This document shows, one piece after another, positions 46,306 to 55,231 of a stretch of DNA of 64,000 nucleotides (within the stretch, counting starts at the first letter, position 1; the number at the start of each line of letters is the position of its first letter). Below the pieces are notes generated by a model. It searched no databases. It had not been told where the DNA came from and saw only the letters and a program-made list of their open reading frames with translations. Position numbers and translations under genes: made by a program. Where the stretch lies: positions 1,128,501-1,192,500 of the forward strand of contig NZ_CP032418.1 in assembly GCF_003595195.1 (NCBI RefSeq), in the 5' to 3' direction. This stretch comes from Paenisporosarcina cavernae. GTDB lineage: Bacteria > Bacillota > Bacilli > Bacillales_A > Planococcaceae.

Positions 46306-46689
46306 TCATCGCATAATTGCTGATTTTGCTAGGAGGTCTGCAGTTTTATTTTCTTTTTCCGGTATCCATTTAATAAAAAACAAAGGAAAAGAATCAACTA
46401 GTGCTAAAATTTCTTCTAATTTCACTGCAAATATCGGATCTTTTGCATACCGTTTTTCAATAGCTTGCACGACAATTTTTGAGTCAGTGCGCGCAGATAC
46501 TATGTCTGAATGAAGTTTTTGTGCTTCTTGTAAGCCAAAAAGTAGTGCATCGAACTCTGCTTGATGATTCGTCGATTCACCAATGGATTTTTTTAACCGG
46601 ATTTGATGTCCTTCTCCAGTAATGTAAACTCCAATACCACTTGGTCCAGGATTGCCGGCAGAAGCACCATCTGTATAAACTTCTAACAA
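46306..46689 (-). CDS. ypeP: RNase HI-like protein, YpeP family
   Basis: The 127-residue protein has all four acidic residues of an RNase H active site: YTDGASAGNPG, NHQAEFDA, RTDSKIV and NKTADLLAK. It lacks the basic protrusion of E. coli RNase HI. It could cut RNA in RNA-DNA hybrids, although some short family members are inactive. It starts with TTG 46689 behind AAGGAGTGG. The neighbours ypdP and ypeQ match B. subtilis. Confidence 0.87.
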   Translation of the reverse strand: MLEVYTDGASAGNPGPSGIGVYITGEGHQIRLKKSIGESTNHQAEFDALLFGLQEAQKLHSDIVSARTDSKIVVQAIEKRYAKDPIFAVKLEEILALVDSFPLFFIKWIPEKENKTADLLAKSAIMR

Positions 46690-46702
46690 GAATAGCCACT
46701 CC

Positions 46703-47386
46703 TTATTTTTCGTCTTGTGGAGTCATTCGTTTTGCCACATAACCAAATGGCGTTCCAATAATGGAAACAATAAACTTTAATACATATGTTGAAATGAAAA
46801 TACTCCACCATATACTCATAGGATATACACCTAAAAAGGCAATTGAAGTAAATATTAGTGTGTCAAGCAACTGACTGATCATGGTTGATCCATTATTTCG
46901 TATCCAAAATGCTCCGTCAGAAGGGAATATTTTTTTTATTGCGCTAAAAATAAGAACATCTGTATGTTGACTGATTAAATAGGCAAGAATACTTCCTAAA
47001 GCAATACGTGGAATGAGACCGAAAATAGTTTCTAAAGAACCCTGTGCAAAATCACTTTCAGCGGGTTGAAATTGCAATACGATTTGCATCATGATGGTCA
47101 TCATGACTAATGAAGCAAAACCTAGCCATACAGCTTTTTTCGCTTCTTTTTTTCCGTATTTCTCGTTCAAAATATCCGTTACAAGGAATATACTGCCATA
47201 CACAGAATTTCCTAGAGTAGCAGTTAACCCAATGATTTCAATTGTTTTTAACACTTGAATATTTGCTAAAACGGTAGCAAAGCCCACCCAAACAAATAAT
47301 CCTGTCTTTCCAAAAAAACGATACATGACTAATACTCCGACCATGTTAAGTAAAACAAAGCCTAATCCTACTAATTCGTTATACAT
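46703..47386 (-). CDS. ypdP: Queuosine precursor transporter (YpdP / YhhQ family, DUF165)
   Basis: The 227-residue protein has six predicted membrane segments and the family motifs NSVYGSIFLVTDILNEKYG and PFGYVAKRM. Members take up queuine, preQ0 or preQ1. A preQ1 riboswitch in its leader supports that job here. GGAGG is 6 bases before the ATG. RNase H gene ypeP follows 13 bases downstream and is probably co-transcribed. Confidence 0.92.
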   Translation of the reverse strand: MYNELVGLGFVLLNMVGVLVMYRFFGKTGLFVWVGFATVLANIQVLKTIEIIGLTATLGNSVYGSIFLVTDILNEKYGKKEAKKAVWLGFASLVMMTIMMQIVLQFQPAESDFAQGSLETIFGLIPRIALGSILAYLISQHTDVLIFSAIKKIFPSDGAFWIRNNGSTMISQLLDTLIFTSIAFLGVYPMSIWWSIFISTYVLKFIVSIIGTPFGYVAKRMTPQDEK

Positions 47387-47397
47387 TTTTTTCCTCC

Positions 47398-47432
47398 AGT
47401 AGTTTTGATATCGCGGGAGTTTACGAACCGCG
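47398..47432 (-). promoter_or_regulatory. preQ1-I riboswitch before ypdP
   Basis: Read on the minus strand, P1 is CGCGG/CCGCG with an 11-base loop TTCGTAAACTC, followed by the A-rich tail ATATCAAAACTAC that runs straight into the TGGAGG ribosome site. This is the layout of the class I preQ1 aptamer. Loop GTA can pair with tail TAC to form the pseudoknot helix P2. Binding of preQ1 should hide the ribosome site and lower transporter synthesis. No terminator lies between, so control is probably translational. Confidence 0.82.
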
Positions 47433-47459
47433 TGCTAGTCAAATTTGACCAACTCGACT

Positions 47460-47488
47460 ATTATAGTACGAGTTGAATTCATTTGCAA
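47460..47488 (-). promoter_or_regulatory. Promoter of ypdP-ypeP with overlapping palindromes
   Basis: On the minus strand TTGCAA (47488-47483), 17 bases and a perfect TATAAT (47465-47460). The -10 box lies in the centre of a dyad with 10-base arms AACTCGACTA / TAGT-a-CGAGTT (47451-47474). GTCAAATTTGAC (47438-47449), a perfect 12-bp palindrome, lies just after the start. Confidence 0.7.
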
Positions 47489-47501
47489 TGAAGGGTAAAA
47501 T
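47473..47501 (+). promoter_or_regulatory. Promoter of ypeQ, overlapping the ypdP promoter
   Basis: On the plus strand TTGAAT (47473-47478), 17 bases and TAAAAT (47496-47501). Its -35 box shares sequence with the divergent ypdP promoter region. Confidence 0.5.
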
Positions 47502-47531
47502 GATGAAATGTGTAGGAAGGAGAACCGCTTT

Positions 47532-47720
47532 GTGAGAGTTATTGATATTTTAGATGAATTAAATGATCTTGAGCAGCGTTTCTGTACAGACTGCTTTCTG
47601 AAAAAAACGTTAAAAGAAACGGAAAGCAAAACTTCTGCTCATCGTTTTTGCATTTCATCTTGTACAGTGGGAAAACAATTACAGTTTATTGGTCAAGAAC
47701 TTATTAAACATAGATCGTAA
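47532..47720 (+). CDS. ypeQ: Zinc-finger-like small protein, YpeQ family
   Basis: The 62-residue protein has paired cysteines, CTDC at residues 17-20 and CISSC at 39-43, plus a histidine, a likely zinc site, and ends GKQLQFIGQELIKHRS. It matches YpeQ in size, cysteine pattern and neighbourhood. Function is unknown. GTG 47532 is preceded by AAGGAG at 9 bases. Confidence 0.82.
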   Translation: MRVIDILDELNDLEQRFCTDCFLKKTLKETESKTSAHRFCISSCTVGKQLQFIGQELIKHRS

Positions 47721-47721
47721 A

Positions 47722-47747
47722 AAAACCCGCAAATATGCGGGTTTTAA
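47722..47747. terminator. Convergent terminator between ypeQ and cspD
   Basis: AAAACCCGCA-AATA-TGCGGGTTTT with A/T runs on both sides. It overlaps the last codon of the minus-strand csp gene. Confidence 0.88.
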
Positions 47748-47950
47748 TCGTTTGTTTTCATGACATTGGATGCTTGGGGGCCGCGATTACCTTCTGTGAT
47801 TTCAAATTGCACAGATTCGCCTTCCTCCAAGGATTTGAAACCTTCCCCTTGAATCCCAGTGAAATGGACAAACACATCTTCACCATCGTTATATTCAATA
47901 AAGCCATACCCTTTTTCATTATTGAACCACTTAACTTTTCCTTGGTACAT
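47744..47950 (-). CDS. cspD: Cold-shock protein CspD-like
   Basis: The 68-residue cold-shock OB-fold protein has RNP1 KGYGFIE and RNP2 DVFVHFT, and a distinct tail [19 protein letters not shown] precedes the ATG. It sits beside ypeQ as in B. subtilis. It is the second csp within 1.8 kb. Confidence 0.94.
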   Translation of the reverse strand: MYQGKVKWFNNEKGYGFIEYNDGEDVFVHFTGIQGEGFKSLEEGESVQFEITEGNRGPQASNVMKTND

Positions 47951-48041
47951 GTGCTCTCCTCCAAATCTACAGGATGGTTTAACTATATCGTATCAAGAAA
48001 ATTCAGTCAATGACTGTTATAGTAGAACAGGAGCGAAAAAT

Positions 48042-48671
48042 ATGAATGAAAAAATCATACACTTTGTACAGACTCGATATGAGCAATTTGATGCAAGCCA
48101 TGATTGGCAGCATATAGAACGTGTACTTGAAAATGCGGCGAGAATTTGTGAAACGGAAGAAAATGTGCGTGAAGATATCATCAACTACGCGATTTTATTA
48201 CATGATGTAGACGATCCAAAATATAAAAAAGAATTCGAAAAAAGTTACATAGATGAAGCATTATCTTTCTTGGTCATACCCAAAGAAGAGAAGGATTGGA
48301 TTAAAGAAATTATTCATTCCACCTCATTTAACGGTGGAAATCAACATGACGCAACTACACTTGAGGCGAAAATTGTGCGAGATGCAGATCGTCTAGATGC
48401 AATTGGTGCGATTGGTATTGCTCGCACATTTGCTTATGGTGGCGCTAAAGGTAGAAAATTATACGATTGGAACGAAATGGTTAGAGAAGAAATGACCGAA
48501 GAAGAGTACCGATCAACAACTACTTCAAGCGTGACACATTTTTATGAAAAATTGTTCCTTTTAAAAGAGTTAATGGTCACGACTGAAGGTAAACGATTAG
48601 CGCAAGAGCGGCACGAATTTATGGAGCTTTTTATCCATCAATTACAGAATGAAACGAGGGCTCGGAAATGA
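48042..48671 (+). CDS. ypgQ: HD-domain phosphohydrolase, YpgQ-like
   Basis: The 209-residue protein has the HD metal site: SHDWQHIERV, LLHDVDD and DADRLDAIGAIGIAR. B. subtilis YpgQ is a manganese-dependent pyrophosphohydrolase on nucleotides. The same role is inferred here. ATG 48042 has an AGGAGCG site. The open frame upstream runs through the cspD region without start signals. The stop overlaps the ABC-F gene by 4 bases. Confidence 0.88.
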   Translation: MNEKIIHFVQTRYEQFDASHDWQHIERVLENAARICETEENVREDIINYAILLHDVDDPKYKKEFEKSYIDEALSFLVIPKEEKDWIKEIIHSTSFNGGNQHDATTLEAKIVRDADRLDAIGAIGIARTFAYGGAKGRKLYDWNEMVREEMTEEEYRSTTTSSVTHFYEKLFLLKELMVTTEGKRLAQERHEFMELFIHQLQNETRARK

Positions 48672-50554
48672 GTCATTTTATCGCACAACAGATAACAAAA
48701 ACAATCGGAGATAAAACGTTATTTCACAACATAGGATTTTCGTTATATCCTGGTCAACGAGTTGGCTTGGTTGGGATTAATGGTACTGGAAAAAGTACAC
48801 TTCTTCACGTATTAACACACCCGGAAGAAGCAGATGCCATATCACTAGACACTCCTTCGCGATTTCGAATCTCCTATTTACCACAAGAACCATTATTAGA
48901 TGATACATTAACCGTGTTAGAAGCTGTTTTTGAAGGGGATAGCCCTTTACTTCGTCTAAACAGAAAGTACGAAAATTCACTTAAATTAGTGCAAGAAGAG
49001 ACGGAAAATGAAGAACAATTAAATCGATTGGTTTCGCTTCAGGCACAGATGGAAGACAATCGAGCCTGGGACTTAAATGCCTACGCAAAAACTGCCTTAA
49101 CTAAATTAGGAATTCAGAACTTTTCACAACGTATTTCTGAACTCTCGGGAGGGGAGAGAAAGCGTGTCGCACTTGCGCAAGTTTTGTTAGAAGAAAGCGA
49201 TTTGTTGCTTTTAGATGAACCTACCAACCATTTAGATGTAGATGGCATTAAATGGCTTCAAGAAACGTTAGCAACAAAGAGTGGAAGTATTCTTTTCATC
49301 ACCCATGATCGATATTTTTTAGATGCTGTATGTACGTCCATTTTTGAATTAGAAAATGGACAGCTTACAGAATTTACAGGTGACTATAGTTCATATGTAG
49401 AACAAAAAGCCCAACTAGAAGCAACTCAACAAGTTTCTGAACATAAACAAGCACAATTATATAAGGCAGAACTTGCTTGGATGCGAAAAGGAGCAAAAGC
49501 AAGAACAACCAAACAAAAGGCACGTATTGACCGATTCGAGACGCTGCAAGACAACATGCCTGTTACTTCTTCCGAGACCTTAGATATTGGGTTAGTAGCT
49601 AGCCGTTTAGGTAATAAGGTTATTGAGGGACATCATATAGCAAAATCTTTCGGTAGTAATTATATTGTTCGTGATTTTTCTTTCTTATTACAGAAACGAG
49701 ATCGAATTGGAATTGTAGGATTAAACGGAGTCGGTAAAAGTACGTTAATGAAACTATTAGAAGGCTCAGAACCTTTGGATGCTGGAACAATCGAAAAAGG
49801 CTCAACTGTAAGTATAGCTTATTTCGATCAGCATGTTCCTGCGATGAATGAAAATGTTCGCATGATAGAGTATATCCGATCGATTTCAAATGAAATATCC
49901 ACAGAAAATGGAGAACGTCTATCCGCAACTCAGATGCTGGAACGGTTTTTATTCCCAACATCTGTTCACGGAACGTATATCCATAAATTATCTGGTGGAG
50001 AAAGAAAACGCTTGTACTTGCTTAGTTTGCTAATGAGTCAACCGAATGTTTTGCTCTTAGATGAGCCAACAAACGATTTGGACATTAAAACTCTCTCTGT
50101 CTTGGAAGGATTTTTAGAGGAGTTTTCTGGCGTTGTCATTGTGATATCCCACGATCGTTATTTTTTAGATCGAATTGCGAACCAGTTATGGATTCTCGAT
50201 GGAAATGGAAACGTTGTAATAAGTTCGAAGCAATACACAACCTATTTAGAAGAACGACTGGAAAAACAACCCGAAACTATGAGTAAAGCTGTTTCTGTAT
50301 TCAAGGAGGTAGAAAAGTCTCCTAATGAGAAAAAGAAAAAGCTTTCGTACCATGAAAAAAAAGAGTGGGAAACGATTGAACAAGAGATCGAGGAGATGGA
50401 AGTTTCCATTGCTCATCTGCACGAAGCTTTAAATAACGCGGGGGCAGATTATGATAAGACAGTTGAGTACTCAAAAGAAATCGACAGACTTGAACTATCA
50501 TTAGAGGAAAAAATGGAGCGATGGTCTTATCTGCAAGAAATAGTAGAGTCATGA
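48668..50554 (+). CDS. ABC-F family translation factor (Uup/YfmR type)
   Basis: The 628-residue protein has two ABC ATPase domains without membrane segments: Walker A GINGTGKST and GLNGVGKST, signatures LSGGERKRV and LSGGERKRL, and Walker B LLLLDEPTNHLD and LLLDEPTNDLD. A linker (QLYKAELAWMRKGAKARTTKQKARIDRF) and a C-terminal coiled coil are those of the Uup/YfmR group. ABC-F proteins bind the ribosomal E site. YfmR relieves stalls with EF-P. Not a classical resistance protein by layout, though I cannot exclude it. Confidence 0.9.
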   Translation: MSHFIAQQITKTIGDKTLFHNIGFSLYPGQRVGLVGINGTGKSTLLHVLTHPEEADAISLDTPSRFRISYLPQEPLLDDTLTVLEAVFEGDSPLLRLNRKYENSLKLVQEETENEEQLNRLVSLQAQMEDNRAWDLNAYAKTALTKLGIQNFSQRISELSGGERKRVALAQVLLEESDLLLLDEPTNHLDVDGIKWLQETLATKSGSILFITHDRYFLDAVCTSIFELENGQLTEFTGDYSSYVEQKAQLEATQQVSEHKQAQLYKAELAWMRKGAKARTTKQKARIDRFETLQDNMPVTSSETLDIGLVASRLGNKVIEGHHIAKSFGSNYIVRDFSFLLQKRDRIGIVGLNGVGKSTLMKLLEGSEPLDAGTIEKGSTVSIAYFDQHVPAMNENVRMIEYIRSISNEISTENGERLSATQMLERFLFPTSVHGTYIHKLSGGERKRLYLLSLLMSQPNVLLLDEPTNDLDIKTLSVLEGFLEEFSGVVIVISHDRYFLDRIANQLWILDGNGNVVISSKQYTTYLEERLEKQPETMSKAVSVFKEVEKSPNEKKKKLSYHEKKEWETIEQEIEEMEVSIAHLHEALNNAGADYDKTVEYSKEIDRLELSLEEKMERWSYLQEIVES

Positions 50555-50597
50555 TACAATTTTAAAGAGAACGGATGATTGAAAGGCGGGAAAATTG

Positions 50598-51716
50598 ATG
50601 AAAATAGTCACTATTGAACCGACACCAAGTCCAAATACGATGAAAATTGTGTTGGATACAGAGTTACCCTTTGGAAAAAGTTATACGTATACTTCAGAGT
50701 CGATAGAATCCTTTCCTGAACTAGCGCAGTTTATTTTATCTATAGATGGTGTGAAAAGTATCTTTCATGTAGCTGACTTTTTTGCAGTGGAACGAAATGC
50801 AAAAAAGGATTGGGAAACGATTATTCGTGAAATTCAGGAAGTGGAAAGAACGGATAAAAGTGAATCATCTTATAAGGAACAAGTAGACGAACACTTTGGA
50901 GAAGTTCAAGTTCATGTCCAGCAATTCAAGAACATTCCACTTCAAGTAAAAGTTTTCGACCAATCTTCAGAGCATCGAATCGGATTAGATCAGCGGTTTA
51001 TCGAAGCGATGAATGAAGTACACGATCCTGAAGAAGAAAATTATTTACTCCAACGGCAGTGGAAAGATTTTGGAATACGATATGGCTCGAAGGAACAAAT
51101 TGCGACTGAAGTAAAAGAAGAAATAGAAACGATTTATACAAGTGACAAACTTTCACAAATTATTCAATCCGTCCTGCAACCAAAAGAAGCGCAGGAAATG
51201 GAAAGAGTTAAAGTGACGATTGAAGACTTCAAACAAGATGAATGGAAAGAACGATTTCGTTTGTTAGATTCGATTAAAACGCCTGATATTTCGGATTTGG
51301 ATTTACTGCAAATCGCGTTGCAGGATAATCAAATGGCGATACGACGCTTAGCAGTTGTTTATATTGGTATGCTATCAGACCCAAAAGTAGTTCCATTACT
51401 TGAATTAGCATTAAAAGATAAAAGTGCTGCAGTGAGAAGAACTGCAGGAGATTGTATGAGTGATATTGGATTTCCTGAGTTTGAAAAGGCTATGCAGCTA
51501 GCACTTTTTGATAAAAGCAAGATCGTTCGATGGAGAGCGGCCATGTTTTTATATGAAACTGGTACAGAAGATTCACTCCAATCATTAGAAAATGCAAAAA
51601 ACGATGCAGAATATGAAGTGAAATTACAAGTTAGAATGGCACTCGCCCGAATTAAAGATGGGGAAGATGCGATGGGTTCTGTCTGGAAACAAATGACAGA
51701 ATCACGAAATCAGTGA
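50598..51716 (+). CDS. ypgR: YpgR-like protein: NifU N-terminal type domain plus HEAT repeats
   Basis: The 372-residue protein starts with a domain of about 85 residues like the Nfu N-terminal scaffold domain (TPSPNTMKIVLD, SIDGVKSIFHVADFFAVER). HEAT-like repeats follow from about residue 215 (AIRRLAVVYIGMLSDPKVVPLLELAL, AAVRRTAGDCMSDIG). The family is described as virulence factor / YpgR. A role in iron-sulfur or thiol metabolism is suggested by the adjacent brxA. AAAGGCGGG lies 7 bases before ATG 50598. Confidence 0.85.
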   Translation: MKIVTIEPTPSPNTMKIVLDTELPFGKSYTYTSESIESFPELAQFILSIDGVKSIFHVADFFAVERNAKKDWETIIREIQEVERTDKSESSYKEQVDEHFGEVQVHVQQFKNIPLQVKVFDQSSEHRIGLDQRFIEAMNEVHDPEEENYLLQRQWKDFGIRYGSKEQIATEVKEEIETIYTSDKLSQIIQSVLQPKEAQEMERVKVTIEDFKQDEWKERFRLLDSIKTPDISDLDLLQIALQDNQMAIRRLAVVYIGMLSDPKVVPLLELALKDKSAAVRRTAGDCMSDIGFPEFEKAMQLALFDKSKIVRWRAAMFLYETGTEDSLQSLENAKNDAEYEVKLQVRMALARIKDGEDAMGSVWKQMTESRNQ

Positions 51717-51734
51717 GTCGTAGGAGGTAATAAC

Positions 51735-52172
51735 ATGAATGCTTATGATGAATATATGAAAAGTATCGTTGTACCAATGAGACAGGAGCTAGTTCAAAAT
51801 GGATTTAATGAATTGGTAACTGCAGAACAAGTACAGCAACACATGTCCGAGTCTACCGGGACTTCCTTAATCGTCATTAACTCGATTTGTGGATGTGCTG
51901 CTGGTTTAGCACGTCCTGCAGTTATCGAGGCTGTGAAAGAAGTGGAAAACAAACCGGAACACCTTGTGACCGTCTTCGCTGGTCAAGACCAAGAAGCTAC
52001 TCAGACTATGCGAGATTTTTTCAATGAAGTTCCACCAAGCTCACCTTCAATCGCTATTTGGAAAGACAATGAGCTAGCATATTTTATTCCGAGAGAACAG
52101 ATAGAAGGTTTTGAAATGGACCAAGTAAAAGACCATTTAGTACAAGTGTTAAATCAATTAAACGTTCAATGA
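51735..52172 (+). CDS. brxA: Bacilliredoxin BrxA (YphP)
   Basis: BrxA removes bacillithiol from S-bacillithiolated proteins. The 145-residue thioredoxin-like protein has the CGC active site at residues 52-54 within SICGCAAGLARPA and the SPSIAIWKD segment of the DUF1094 family. Together with bshA it shows that this cell makes and uses bacillithiol. The stop overlaps ypiP by 4 bases. Confidence 0.94.
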   Translation: MNAYDEYMKSIVVPMRQELVQNGFNELVTAEQVQQHMSESTGTSLIVINSICGCAAGLARPAVIEAVKEVENKPEHLVTVFAGQDQEATQTMRDFFNEVPPSSPSIAIWKDNELAYFIPREQIEGFEMDQVKDHLVQVLNQLNVQ

Positions 52173-52945
52173 CCATTCTTACGACTTCAGGAAGGCCTAC
52201 TTCCCAGGAAATTGTAACGGCAAAAACATTCTCGGAACAACTTAGTATTCCTTACATTGATCGTAACAAGCGAACGTTAAAACAATTATTTGACCAATAT
52301 AATCAAGCGATGCTCGTTTTATCTAAAAATCAATGGGACTTTTATGAAGATGCAGAGAAAGATCCGTTCTTTTTCCATCCTAGCTCCGCCATGTTCCGTT
52401 TAAAAAGGATTAAACGAGGAGAAAATGATCCTTTTATTGAAAGTTGCAATTTAACAAGCGGGATGCGTTTTTTTGATTGTACATTAGGGTTTGCTTCAGA
52501 TGCCTTACTGGCGTCATATGTAGTGGGAGAAAAAGGAAAAGTTGTTGGATGTGAAGAGCATAAAGAGCGAGCATTTGTGTTAAAAGAAGCAATTTGTCAC
52601 GGCTTTTCACCTTATCAAGACTTTTTACAGGAGATTCCTCCAATAACTATTTATGGAGAAACTGCGGAAGCAAAACTTGCTGTTTGTGAGGATAATTCAT
52701 TCGATGTTGTTTACCTAGACCCAATGTTTGATGAAACGATTCATGAATCGGCTAACATGAACCCATTACGAAATGGCATCATTCGGTCCAAAATATCGGA
52801 CAACTGGATACATGAAGCGAAGAGAGTGGCATCCAAAAGGGTTGTGATGAAAGGACACTTTTCGTCAAATGACTTTGTGAAATATGGATTCCAACAACAT
52901 ATACGGCCGAACACGAAATTTCATTATGGGGTGTGGAAAAAATAA
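52169..52945 (+). CDS. ypiP: Class I SAM-dependent methyltransferase, YpiP / RsmJ-like
   Basis: The 258-residue protein has a SAM-binding loop FDCTLGFASDALLASYVVG and a YLDPMFDE motif similar to the catalytic DPM of RsmJ, which methylates 16S rRNA. RsmJ function is inference. The N-terminal part (TTSGRPTSQEIVTAK) is typical of YpiP. Coupled to brxA. Confidence 0.85.
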   Translation: MTILTTSGRPTSQEIVTAKTFSEQLSIPYIDRNKRTLKQLFDQYNQAMLVLSKNQWDFYEDAEKDPFFFHPSSAMFRLKRIKRGENDPFIESCNLTSGMRFFDCTLGFASDALLASYVVGEKGKVVGCEEHKERAFVLKEAICHGFSPYQDFLQEIPPITIYGETAEAKLAVCEDNSFDVVYLDPMFDETIHESANMNPLRNGIIRSKISDNWIHEAKRVASKRVVMKGHFSSNDFVKYGFQQHIRPNTKFHYGVWKK

Positions 52946-52989
52946 AAAAAGACACATTGTAGTCGCGAAAGCGACCAATGTGTCTTTTT
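52946..52989. terminator. Bidirectional terminator with branched stem
   Basis: GACACATTG pairs with CAATGTGTC and encloses a second hairpin GTCGC-GAAA-GCGAC. T runs on both strands let it end ypiP on the plus strand and the 25-aa peptide gene on the minus strand. Confidence 0.9.
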
Positions 52990-52991
52990 CA

Positions 52992-53069
52992 TTATTCGGT
53001 AAAGTTTAGAGATGTTAAATATCCTAAAAGAAATAAGAAACCAATACCAACAATAATACTCGTACTCAT
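52992..53069 (-). CDS. 25-residue single-span membrane peptide
   Basis: From ATG 53069 to TAA 52994 the minus strand encodes a 25-residue peptide, MSTSIIVGIGFLFLLGY followed by LTSLNFTE, one hydrophobic span with short polar ends. GGGGGG (complement of 53076-53081) is a possible ribosome site 6 bases upstream, and the stop lies directly before a terminator with a good minus-strand T run. That arrangement supports a real gene. Function is unknown, and similar orphan membrane peptides in Firmicutes are often missed. Confidence 0.55.
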   Translation of the reverse strand: MSTSIIVGIGFLFLLGYLTSLNFTE

Positions 53070-53176
53070 GATGTACCCCCCAGATTTCTCTCGTAGTGAT
53101 AAATTGATAACTTTATTGTACAATGAAAAGAAAGAAGATGAAACAATTTAATCTCTAACTTGGGTAGGTAATTGAC

Positions 53177-53716
53177 ATGAAAATGAAATTGACAAAGTTT
53201 TTCACGGTACTTGTTGCTATTATTACATTTGGCATGGTCTCACCAGATCATGATTTATGGGATTCGTTTCTCGATCAAAAAGAGGAAAAACAAGTACAAA
53301 GTAGTGAAACTAAAGCTGATTTTGCAACTTCTGTGTATTCACTTGCGAAAGAGCAAAGTGATATTAAATTCGGAACACGAATTGGACCAGTGATTAAAGA
53401 GGATTATTATGAAATGATTTTTCCTAAAATGGAAGAAGCAATTCAAATGACATACGCTTCATTACATACGGACCAAACCATACAGTGGAAAGTAAGTGAG
53501 AACCCTGCCGGCGGAAGCAGTGAGAAAATATTTCATATATATAATGAGCGAACTCGAGAAGATCTTATTCGTTTCCATGTCAGAACTGATTTACGACCGA
53601 AAGATGGATATTATTTTAATTTCCATTACCATACATGGGAAGATAACTTCGTTTCCCATATTGACATGGGAGAAATCTATTGGTCTAAAAATCAGCCGCC
53701 GAAATGGCTATCTTAA
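53177..53716 (+). CDS. ypjP: YpjP-like secreted or membrane-anchored protein
   Basis: The 179-residue protein has an N-terminal hydrophobic signal/anchor ([15 protein letters not shown]) and an extracytoplasmic domain with [22 protein letters not shown] and HYHTWEDNF. Size and position just before thyA and dfrA match B. subtilis YpjP, whose function is unknown. TACAAT at 53119-53124 is a possible -10 box. Confidence 0.83.
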   Translation: MKMKLTKFFTVLVAIITFGMVSPDHDLWDSFLDQKEEKQVQSSETKADFATSVYSLAKEQSDIKFGTRIGPVIKEDYYEMIFPKMEEAIQMTYASLHTDQTIQWKVSENPAGGSSEKIFHIYNERTREDLIRFHVRTDLRPKDGYYFNFHYHTWEDNFVSHIDMGEIYWSKNQPPKWLS

Positions 53717-53736
53717 TATCGGAGGTTTTAACAAAA

Positions 53737-54678
53737 ATGGATCAATATAGAAACTTGTGTGAAACGATCCTCTCGACAGGGACGACGAAGGAAGATCGGA
53801 CTGGAACAGGTACAATAAGTGTATTTGGTTACCAAATGAGATTTAACTTATCAAAGGGATTCCCTTTACTTACAACTAAAAGAATTCCTTTTCGTCTCGT
53901 AGTTTCAGAATTATTATGGTTTTTGCAAGGTGATACAAATGTCCGAACTTTGATCAAACAACGAAATTCTATTTGGAATGAGTGGGCATTCGAAAAGTGG
54001 GTGAAAAGTGAAGACTACTCTGGTCCAGATATGAACGATTTCGGAAGAAGAGCTGCCAATGACCCAGAATTTGCTTTGATCTTGGAAGGCAAAATGAACG
54101 AATTTTGTCAACAAATTATAGATGACGATGATTTTGCTGCAACATACGGTGATTTAGGTCCAGTTTATGGGAAACAATGGCGTTCGTGGGCAGGCGCAAA
54201 AGGTGAAATAATCGATCAATTACAGAATGTCATTCATTCTATTAAGCATAACCCCAATTCAAGAAGGCATATTGTTTCAGCATGGAATCCTTCTGAAGTT
54301 GATGAAATGGCTCTTCCGCCTTGCCATACGATGTTTCAATTTTATGTGGCAGATGGAAAATTATCCTGTCAACTTTACCAACGAAGTGCGGATGTGTTTC
54401 TAGGTGTGCCATTTAATATTGCTTCTTATGCTTTACTGACTCATTTGATTGCAAGAGAGTGCAAACTTGAAGTTGGAGAATTCATCCACACTTTAGGTGA
54501 TGCCCATCTATATTTAAACCATATGGATCAAGTGGAACTGCAATTATCACGTTCAGAAAAAACGTTACCTGAGTTAAAAATTAACTCCACGAAATCACTC
54601 TTCGAATTGGTAACTGAAGATATAACAGTGGAAAATTACGATCCTCATCCAACAATAAAAGCACCAATTGCTGTCTAA
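53737..54678 (+). CDS. thyA: Thymidylate synthase (ThyA, long form)
   Basis: ThyA methylates dUMP to dTMP using methylene-THF. The 313-residue protein has catalytic Cys196 in [11 protein letters not shown], the phosphate-binding [10 protein letters not shown] and the [11 protein letters not shown] motif. It contains the insertion of about 50 residues near 90-140 found in staphylococcal and lactobacillal enzymes and lacking in the shorter B. subtilis ThyB. GGAGG lies 11 bases before ATG 53737. dfrA follows 13 bases later. Confidence 0.95.
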   Translation: MDQYRNLCETILSTGTTKEDRTGTGTISVFGYQMRFNLSKGFPLLTTKRIPFRLVVSELLWFLQGDTNVRTLIKQRNSIWNEWAFEKWVKSEDYSGPDMNDFGRRAANDPEFALILEGKMNEFCQQIIDDDDFAATYGDLGPVYGKQWRSWAGAKGEIIDQLQNVIHSIKHNPNSRRHIVSAWNPSEVDEMALPPCHTMFQFYVADGKLSCQLYQRSADVFLGVPFNIASYALLTHLIARECKLEVGEFIHTLGDAHLYLNHMDQVELQLSRSEKTLPELKINSTKSLFELVTEDITVENYDPHPTIKAPIAV

Positions 54679-54691
54679 GAAAGGTGATGAC

Positions 54692-55180
54692 ATGATTTCT
54701 TTAATTGTAGCGCATGATCCGAATAGAGTGATTGGTAGAGAGAACAAAATGCCTTGGCATATTCCGGAGGATTTAGCTTACTTTAAAAAAATGACCTTGA
54801 ATAAACCCGTCATTATGGGAAGAAAAACGTTTGAATCTATTGGAAGAGCGCTACCGAATCGTGAGAATATAGTTGTGACAAGAAATAAAGAATTAGTTAT
54901 TCCACACGTTAAAGTTGTTCACAGCCTTCAAGACGCCGTAGAAACAGCAGAAAAGATGGAAAAAGAAGTAATGGTGATTGGTGGAGAACAAATATTTCGT
55001 TTTGCTTTACCTCTTGCTGATCGATTATACATTACTTTTATCCAAACTAGCTTTACGGGTGATACATATTTCCCGGCATATGGTGACGAGTGGAAGTTGG
55101 TTTCAAAATCACAGGACTTTCTTTCAACTGAAGGAATACCCTATACTTTTTTAGTGTATGAAAAGGAAAAAAATCAATAG
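54692..55180 (+). CDS. dfrA: Dihydrofolate reductase
   Basis: DfrA regenerates tetrahydrofolate consumed by ThyA. The 162-residue protein has IGRENKMPWHIPEDL, with the catalytic acidic residue, VIMGRKTFESIG and VMVIGGEQIF. ATG 54692 follows AAAGGTG. No obvious trimethoprim-resistance substitution can be judged without alignment. Confidence 0.95.
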   Translation: MISLIVAHDPNRVIGRENKMPWHIPEDLAYFKKMTLNKPVIMGRKTFESIGRALPNRENIVVTRNKELVIPHVKVVHSLQDAVETAEKMEKEVMVIGGEQIFRFALPLADRLYITFIQTSFTGDTYFPAYGDEWKLVSKSQDFLSTEGIPYTFLVYEKEKNQ

Positions 55181-55231
55181 ATAATGTAAACATATTATTC
55201 AAATCGAATAGATGATTATTTGTCAAAGGAA

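Noticed and set aside
47859-48041. In-frame extension of ypgQ across cspD
   Set aside because: Antisense to cspD and without a start signal. The HD protein begins at ATG 48042 behind AGGAGCG.
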